From Desulfosporosinus nitroreducens (lineage in GTDB: Bacteria; Bacillota; Desulfitobacteriia; Desulfitobacteriales; Desulfitobacteriaceae), in contig NZ_JAMHFY010000013.1 in assembly GCF_023897015.1 (NCBI RefSeq), forward strand, positions 62,001 through 126,000: a stretch of DNA of 64,000 bases, read 5' to 3'. Under the pieces are notes generated by a model, which saw only the letters and a program-made list of their open reading frames with translations, had not been told where the DNA came from and made no database searches. The translations under genes and the position numbers were made by a program. This document shows, piece by piece, positions 59,231 through 64,000 of this stretch; the first letter of the stretch is position 1; each line of letters starts with the position of its first letter.

Positions 59231-59276
59231 ATGCAGGTCAAATTGAGTGTGAACTCATTGGCCTGCATTTTTTCTT
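59231..59276. terminator. Bidirectional terminator between the NapH-like gene and khtU
   Basis: ATGCAGG (59231-59237) pairs with CCTGCAT (59262-59268), with further pairing inside, followed by six T on the + strand. On the - strand it overlaps the last codons of khtU and is followed by a T-rich run. Confidence 0.75.
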
Positions 59277-60484
59277 AACTTTCTTCTATCTGGAATCTGC
59301 GGCCATTTCAGGAATGGCCTTAATCGGTTATAGACCCAACGTGATTCCTTCGTCAAGAGGGGTCCCAGTATGGCGAGAATAAGAACATATAAGGCGGAAA
59401 AAGGTTGCAACGAAGTCAATAATCCGCCTGCTTTCGCAAGAGTGGCTAAAATGATAGAAAACTCACCCCTCGAAATAATAGTCAAACCAATATTGAGTGA
59501 GGCTCTGTAAGAGAGACTAGCTTTCCGCCCAGCCCAAACACCCGACACAACATTGCCTAAAAGGGTTAAAATGACAGCAGCTACTGCAGGCCAAACTGCC
59601 CCGCCTAAGGCAAAGGGGTCGATGCTTAGACCAAAACTAAAGAAGAAAAGGGCACCAAAGAAATCTCTAAAGGAAACAATTAAATGCTCTATGCGTTCGG
59701 AATGGTCTGTTTCTGCCAGTACCAGACCAATTAATAAAGCTCCGATGGCTTCAGCAATGTGCAAAGTTTCGGAAAAACCCGATACCAAAACCAAAATAGC
59801 AAAGATTACAAGCATAAAGGTTTCGTCGGAAGGGATATCCAACCAACGGTCTAGTTTTGGAACCAACTTATGCCCCAAAAACAAAAAACCGCCGATAAAT
59901 AAAAGGGCCATTAGTGCGCTTGTTACTATCTCTGAAACGGAGGTTGAACCGGCAAGAACCAGGCCGGAAACAACAGAGAAATAAATAGCAACGAAGACAT
60001 CTTGAAACATCATCAAACCCAAAATGATCTCAGTTTCATCATTAGCTGCTCTCTTTAAATCAACAATTACTTTCGCTACGATTGCGCTGGAGGAAATAGT
60101 CATAATCCCTGCCACAACAAGTATTTCCTTGACCGGCCAACCCAACAGTAAAGGAAATATAATAGCTATGGATAAGTTAATAACCATATAAATTATCCCG
60201 GTTCTGATTATGGATGGCCCTGCAGTCAAAAGACGTTTAATTGAGAACTCCAACCCTAAGGAAAACAGGAGAAACAGCACACCTAAACGTCCCATGAAGT
60301 CAATTAACGGGGCGCTCTGAATAAATCTAAAGTCAAAGACGCTTATGTGAGGTGCCTGTGGACCAACTACCATGCCAGTCAGAATTAGAATTGGCACAAT
60401 AGAAATCCTGAGTTTACTGGCCAGAATTCCTGCACCCGCAATTAAAGCCAGTGCAAGCCCTATTTCCAGTATCAAGTGTTCCAT
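59255..60484 (-). CDS. khtU: K+(or Na+)/H+ antiporter, CPA2 family
   Basis: Integral membrane cation/proton antiporter of the KefB/KhtU type. 409 residues with about 12-13 hydrophobic spans. LFLLFSLGLEFSIKRLL, ISSSAIVAKVIVDL, LMMFQDVFVAIYFS and FFFSFGLSIDP are CPA2 signatures, including the intramembrane Asp of MMFQD. It lacks the C-terminal NAD-binding domain of KefB; that regulatory role is taken by the separate KhtT. ATG 60484 overlaps the khtT stop by one nucleotide (TAATG). In B. subtilis KhtTU expels potassium under alkaline or methylglyoxal stress. Confidence 0.88.
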   Translation of the reverse strand: MEHLILEIGLALALIAGAGILASKLRISIVPILILTGMVVGPQAPHISVFDFRFIQSAPLIDFMGRLGVLFLLFSLGLEFSIKRLLTAGPSIIRTGIIYMVINLSIAIIFPLLLGWPVKEILVVAGIMTISSSAIVAKVIVDLKRAANDETEIILGLMMFQDVFVAIYFSVVSGLVLAGSTSVSEIVTSALMALLFIGGFLFLGHKLVPKLDRWLDIPSDETFMLVIFAILVLVSGFSETLHIAEAIGALLIGLVLAETDHSERIEHLIVSFRDFFGALFFFSFGLSIDPFALGGAVWPAVAAVILTLLGNVVSGVWAGRKASLSYRASLNIGLTIISRGEFSIILATLAKAGGLLTSLQPFSALYVLILAILGPLLTKESRWVYNRLRPFLKWPQIPDRRKLRKNAGQ

Positions 60485-60984
60485 TATTGAACACATCCGT
60501 GAAATAATAGCTTTTTACACGCTTTAACCTGGTGCTTTTCACCAAGAATTACAACTGTAGCGCCGCTTTGAAAGGTTGCCTCGGGACCGGGATTGACTAT
60601 TTTGCTCTGATCATGTTCTACGATTGCAATAACTGTCCCGCCAGTATCCTTTCGGATACGCATATTCCCGATGGTTTTTCCTATAGCATAAGCATCAGGC
60701 TCAATTTTGTACCATTCTATAAGCATATCGCCTAAGGCAACATCCACAGTCTCTAATGCTTTAGGGCGATAATTCATTCCTCCGAGTATAGCGGCTATAT
60801 TGCGCGATTCTTCGTCATCTAAGGTTACCATCGAGATAGAATCATCCGGGTCCTCACGATAAAAATGATAGATTTCCCTTCGTCCGTCATCATGTACCAC
60901 GATAACGATCTTTTCTCCGCTACGGGTTTGGAGCTGAAACTTCTTGCCAATACCCGGTAAATCTATTTCTTTAATTAATTTCAT
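60484..60984 (-). CDS. khtT: Antiporter regulatory subunit (TrkA-C domain)
   Basis: Peripheral subunit that gates the antiporter. 166 residues from the ATG at 60984, 8 nt after GGAGG; 6 upstream residues in frame (to 61002) precede the ribosome site. The N-terminal half, LIKEIDLPGIGKKFQLQTRSG, is typical of KhtT/AmhM. The C-terminal TrkA-C (RCK-C) domain has AYAIGKTIGNMRIRKDTGG and a nucleotide-binding fold thought to sense c-di-AMP in B. subtilis. Coupled to khtU by TAATG. A possible - strand promoter (TTGACA, complement of 61141-61146) lies upstream. Confidence 0.88.
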   Translation of the reverse strand: MKLIKEIDLPGIGKKFQLQTRSGEKIVIVVHDDGRREIYHFYREDPDDSISMVTLDDEESRNIAAILGGMNYRPKALETVDVALGDMLIEWYKIEPDAYAIGKTIGNMRIRKDTGGTVIAIVEHDQSKIVNPGPEATFQSGATVVILGEKHQVKACKKLLFHGCVQ

Positions 60985-61146
60985 GTTGTCAACCTCCATC
61001 ATTACTCTAACAAAAGGGAAGGCATTAATTTCATATAAAACAGGTATTTTTCAGGTCTTTCATTGTCGATTTATCTAGGTTTAATTATATAAGTATTTTA
61101 TTCATTACTCTGTCATTAGCCTATACAATTCTGATTTTCCTGTCAA

Positions 61147-61584
61147 CATTTAGTGGTTAAATCATAGTTTTACCAAATAAAATAAGTAAAACCTATCTCA
61201 AGTCAAATAACTGTAGAAAACAGGAAATCATACCCATGCATTGCTTATAGAGAAATGATAAAAAAGATTTTGTCACAATTCGTTAGCTACCCGAAGTAAT
61301 GGTTGCAGATTTAAGGTTTTCATTAATTTAGTGGAGATAGTTATAAGTGGTCAAAAGTTTGAAATAATATATCAATACTCCTCGAGCATATCATAAAGCT
61401 GTAATGGAGTTCGTCTCAGAAGGAGATTTTTTGTCCTAGACTATATAAACTGACTTTTGCCGGCCAGAAATGATTGCTTTCTGGAAGAACGATAAGCCGT
61501 AGCTGTTAAGTTAAAATAATCATCTAAAAGATGGACCCAACCATTATTACGATAATAAGACTAAGGAAAAAAGAATTTAGCTAT
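61147..61584. other. Intergenic region between khtT and the argF operator
   Basis: AT-rich sequence with no credible ORF. The only structure seen is a 7-bp hairpin, CCAGAAA/TTTCTGG (61464-61484). Nothing else identifiable. Confidence 0.5.
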
Positions 61585-61618
61585 TGAATTATTATACATG
61601 GCCTTGTATAATAATTCA
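61585..61618 (+). promoter_or_regulatory. ArgR/AhrC operator: 34-bp palindrome of two ARG boxes
   Basis: TGAATTATTATACA (61585-61598) and its exact reverse complement TGTATAATAATTCA (61605-61618) are separated by 6 nt. Each fits the ARG-box pattern TGAAT-N4-AT-N-CA in one orientation. Two boxes at this distance are the classic binding site for the hexameric arginine repressor. It lies 19 nt before the argF ATG. Confidence 0.8.
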
Positions 61619-61637
61619 TATTAAAGGAGTGGGTGCA

Positions 61638-62588
61638 ATGATGAAAACAATCGATAAATCACTATTTAAAGGACGGGACTTTATTTCCCTTCATGATTTT
61701 AATCAAGATGAATTAAGTTTTATCTTAGATGTAGCTAAAGACCTTAAGGCAGAGCAAAGAGCTGGACGCCCTCATCCAATTCTTCAAGGAAAGACGCTGG
61801 GAATGGTATTCACGAAGTCATCAACGCGAACTCGCGTTTCTTTTGAGGTTGGTATGTATCAACTTGGGGGGCATGCACTTTTTCTAAGTGGACGGGATAT
61901 CCAACTAGGAAGAGGAGAGCCCATTTCTGATACAGCACGTGTTCTTTCCAGGATGGTCGACGGAATTATGATTCGAACCTTTAGTCATCAAGAGGTCTTA
62001 GAGTTGGCAGAGTTCTCAACGATTCCGATTATTAATGGACTTACAGACCTGCTTCACCCTTGTCAGGTCTTGGCAGATCTCATGACAATACAGGAGCATA
62101 AAGGTCGCTTAGAGGGCCTGAAGCTTGCCTACGTGGGAGATGGAAACAATATGGCTCATTCTCTAATGTTTGGTGGTGCCAAGATGGGATTGCATGTTGT
62201 CATCGCTTCTCCTCAAGGTTATAAGCCCGATCCACTAATTATTGCCAAGGCTCAAGCTGATGCCAAGGATAACGGTGGTTTAGTAGAAGTTGTTGATGAT
62301 CCCTCAGAAGCGCTAAAAGGGGCCGATGTGCTATACACGGATGTTTGGGCAAGTATGGGTCAAGAAGCTGAGGCAAAGGAACGCATGGAGGCTTTTAAAG
62401 GCTATCAGATTAATTCAGATTCGCTGAAACGGGCCAATCAATCTGCTATTGTGTTGCATTGTCTCCCTGCTCACCGTGGTGAGGAGATTACGGAGGATGT
62501 AATTGAAGGAGACCAATCCGTCGTCTTTGACGAGGCAGAAAACCGTCTGCACGCTCAAAAAGCGATCATGGCGTTAGTTATGGCCTAA
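61638..62588 (+). CDS. argF: Ornithine carbamoyltransferase
   Basis: Condenses ornithine and carbamoyl phosphate to citrulline. 316 residues from ATG 61638, 8 nt after AAAGGAG. The carbamoyl-phosphate motif STRTRVSFEVG, HPCQVLADLMTI, and the ornithine-binding HCLPAHRGEEIT are all present. The in-frame upstream extension to 61584 runs through the operator and is not coding. It follows the ArgR operator and is separated from carB by 3.5 kb of unrelated genes. Confidence 0.96.
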   Translation: MMKTIDKSLFKGRDFISLHDFNQDELSFILDVAKDLKAEQRAGRPHPILQGKTLGMVFTKSSTRTRVSFEVGMYQLGGHALFLSGRDIQLGRGEPISDTARVLSRMVDGIMIRTFSHQEVLELAEFSTIPIINGLTDLLHPCQVLADLMTIQEHKGRLEGLKLAYVGDGNNMAHSLMFGGAKMGLHVVIASPQGYKPDPLIIAKAQADAKDNGGLVEVVDDPSEALKGADVLYTDVWASMGQEAEAKERMEAFKGYQINSDSLKRANQSAIVLHCLPAHRGEEITEDVIEGDQSVVFDEAENRLHAQKAIMALVMA

Positions 62589-62640
62589 TGTAGTTCTCAT
62601 TAGCTTTAGATTTCTCGATGACTTGCGTGTAATCTAAAAA

Positions 62641-62659
62641 GTATAGTAGTATACTATAC
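62641..62659 (+). promoter_or_regulatory. Inverted repeat upstream of argG
   Basis: GTATAGT and ACTATAC flank a 5-nt centre, 43 nt before the argG ATG. It contains TATACT, which could be a -10 hexamer, but no -35 at proper spacing was found. It does not fit an ARG box. Confidence 0.4.
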
Positions 62660-62701
62660 ACAATACTTGGACATTTACTTTAATGAAGAGGGAGATTAGA
62701 A

Positions 62702-63910
62702 ATGAAAAAAGTTGTTTTAGCGTATTCCGGCGGATTAGATACTTCCATTATTATTCCTTGGCTTAAGGAGACATATGGGTATGAAGTGATTGCTATGGCC
62801 GCTGATCTTGGGCAAGGAGAAGAGCTGGCTCCCCTTCAGGAAAAGGCGATTAAAAGCGGTGCAAGCAAACTGTATATAGAAGATCTGAGAGAGGAATTTC
62901 TCACGGAGTTTATTTTTCCAACGCTAAAGGCTGGAGCAGTTTATGAAGGAAGCTATCTCTTAGGGACATCGTTCGCCCGTCCGTTGATTGCTCGTCGTTT
63001 AGTAGAAATTGCGGCAAAGGAAGGCGCGGTGGCGATTGCCCATGGAGCAACAGGCAAGGGGAATGACCAAGTCCGTTTTGAACTGAGTGTCAAAGCGCTT
63101 AATCCAGACTTGGAGATCATTGCACCATGGCGGATTTGGGATCTCAAGTCTCGCGAGGATTGCATTGACTATGCCCAAGCACGTGGAATTCCTGTTCCAG
63201 TGACTAAGGACCGTCCGTATAGCATGGACCGCAACCTTTGGCATTTAAGCCACGAGGGAGGGGATTTGGAAGATCCTTGGAATGAACCAAAACGTGACTT
63301 ATATTTATTAGGAGTTTCTCCCGAGGATGCACCAGATGAGGCAACCTATCTCGAACTGGGATTTGAACAAGGGGTTCCTACATCTTTGAATGGTCAGAAA
63401 ATCGCCCCCGTAGCTTTATTGGAAACCCTCAACGAACTAGGCGGAAAAAATGGAGTTGGAATCGTTGATATGGTTGAAAATCGGCTTGTGGGCATGAAAT
63501 CGCGCGGTGTCTATGAGACTCCAGGCGGAACGATTCTCTATATGGCTCACCAAGCGCTGGAACGTCTCACGCTTGATCGCTTAACGCTCCATTATAAAGA
63601 ACAAATTGCTTTAAAATATGCTGAAATCGTGTATGATGGAGTGTGGTATTCTCCGTTGCGCGAAGCCTTGGATGCCTTTGTTAATGTGACCCAGAAAAAT
63701 GCTACAGGGACAGTACGGGTGAAATTATACAAAGGAAATTGCACTTTAGCAGGTGTAAAATCCCCCTATTCTCTCTATAATGAGGCATATGCAACCTTTG
63801 GAGAAGATGGTGTGTATGATCAAAAAGATGCAGGAGGCTTTATTAACCTCTTCGGGTTGCCACTTAAAGTAAGAGCTTTAATGGAGAAAGAATCAGGGTT
63901 GCGTAAATAA
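62702..63910 (+). CDS. argG: Argininosuccinate synthase
   Basis: Joins citrulline and aspartate with ATP. 402 residues. [15 protein letters not shown] is the N-type ATP-pyrophosphatase loop, AADLGQGEE and [13 protein letters not shown] the substrate-binding segments, and [20 protein letters not shown] is a signature. GAGGGAGATTAGA precedes the ATG. Follows argF and precedes the probable argH. Confidence 0.97.
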   Translation: MKKVVLAYSGGLDTSIIIPWLKETYGYEVIAMAADLGQGEELAPLQEKAIKSGASKLYIEDLREEFLTEFIFPTLKAGAVYEGSYLLGTSFARPLIARRLVEIAAKEGAVAIAHGATGKGNDQVRFELSVKALNPDLEIIAPWRIWDLKSREDCIDYAQARGIPVPVTKDRPYSMDRNLWHLSHEGGDLEDPWNEPKRDLYLLGVSPEDAPDEATYLELGFEQGVPTSLNGQKIAPVALLETLNELGGKNGVGIVDMVENRLVGMKSRGVYETPGGTILYMAHQALERLTLDRLTLHYKEQIALKYAEIVYDGVWYSPLREALDAFVNVTQKNATGTVRVKLYKGNCTLAGVKSPYSLYNEAYATFGEDGVYDQKDAGGFINLFGLPLKVRALMEKESGLRK

Positions 63911-63925
63911 GAGCAGTGAAAGAGT

Positions 63926-63952
63926 AGCGCCGGCACCCGGCGCTTTCTTTTT
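63926..63952 (+). terminator. Intrinsic terminator after argG
   Basis: AGCGCCGG (63926-63933) pairs with CCGGCGCT (63937-63944), loop CAC, followed by TTCTTTTT. Located between argG and the next start codon, so read-through or attenuation may set argH levels. Confidence 0.85.
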
Positions 63953-63995
63953 AGTACTAAATGGAGTAATACAGTAGATGAAAGGGAGATGTAAC

Positions 63996-64000
63996 GTGAA
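63996..64000 (+). CDS. Start of next gene, probably argH (partial)
   Basis: GTG at 63996 lies after AAAGGGAGATG with normal spacing. Only five bases are in the window. Argininosuccinate lyase is expected by gene order; the sequence itself cannot show it. Confidence 0.35.

Noticed and set aside
59553-59984. 143-codon frame on the + strand
   Set aside because: Shadow of khtU on the opposite strand; low-complexity Lys/Thr-rich composition and no ribosome site.
62641-62659. Third ARG-box site at argG
   Set aside because: The inverted repeat GTATAGT/ACTATAC lacks the TGAAT and ATTCA blocks, so it does not fit the argC and argF sites.

Overview
The window is a chromosomal housekeeping segment of a low-to-mid GC, endospore-forming Firmicute of the class Clostridia. 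The gene order, SigH, the cortex amidase CwlD, a cysteine T-box and the family variants suggest a Peptococcaceae-type organism (Desulfosporosinus or Desulfitobacterium-like). That placement is an inference from remembered gene order and protein style, not from a search. Nearly all genes are on the + strand. Only khtT-khtU (59255-60984) is on the - strand.

Layout. 1-5819: end of a PIN/TRAM protein, ispD, ispF, gltX, then a T-box-controlled cysE-cysS-mrnC group. 5882-7216: an AT-rich thyA-dfrA pair set between mrnC and rlmB. 7307-8997: rlmB and sigH. 9007-9590: tRNA-Thr, initiator tRNA-Met and an unusual cluster of palindromic repeats. 9597-13077: rpmG-secE-nusG-rplK-rplA, then a leader-controlled rplJ-rplL. 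13213-25086: rpoB-rpoC-L7Ae-like gene-rpsL-rpsG-fusA-tuf. 25331-40631: the S10-spc-alpha superoperon from rpsJ to rplQ, including secY, adk, map and infA. 40721-42504: truA, rplM, rpsI.

42505-48777 is more accessory: a frameshifted hypothetical gene, cwlD, a membrane-anchored HTH protein, a MltG-like fragment protein, a roughly 200-bp elaborate palindromic element, an arginase, an ECF sigma factor with a membrane partner, and an M20 amidohydrolase. 48872-63910 is the arginine/carbamoyl-phosphate region: argC-argJ-argB-argD-carA-carB, then an interruption (NapH-like iron-sulfur membrane protein and the KhtTU cation/proton antiporter), then argF-argG and the first bases of what is probably argH. 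argC and argF are each preceded by a pair of ARG-box-like sites with identical 6-nt spacing, so both halves of the pathway look ArgR/AhrC-controlled.

Main points of interest: the multi-branched palindromic element at 44944-45147; an EF-Tu carrying an extra four-cysteine loop; thyA-dfrA in the mrnC-rlmB interval; a short coupled ORF in the rpoB leader; a 39-bp tandem repeat whose second copy has its core inverted (9442-9518); a duplicated 17-nt motif in the rplM leader; and a frameshifted gene before cwlD. No CRISPR array, rRNA gene, intact insertion sequence or prophage was seen.
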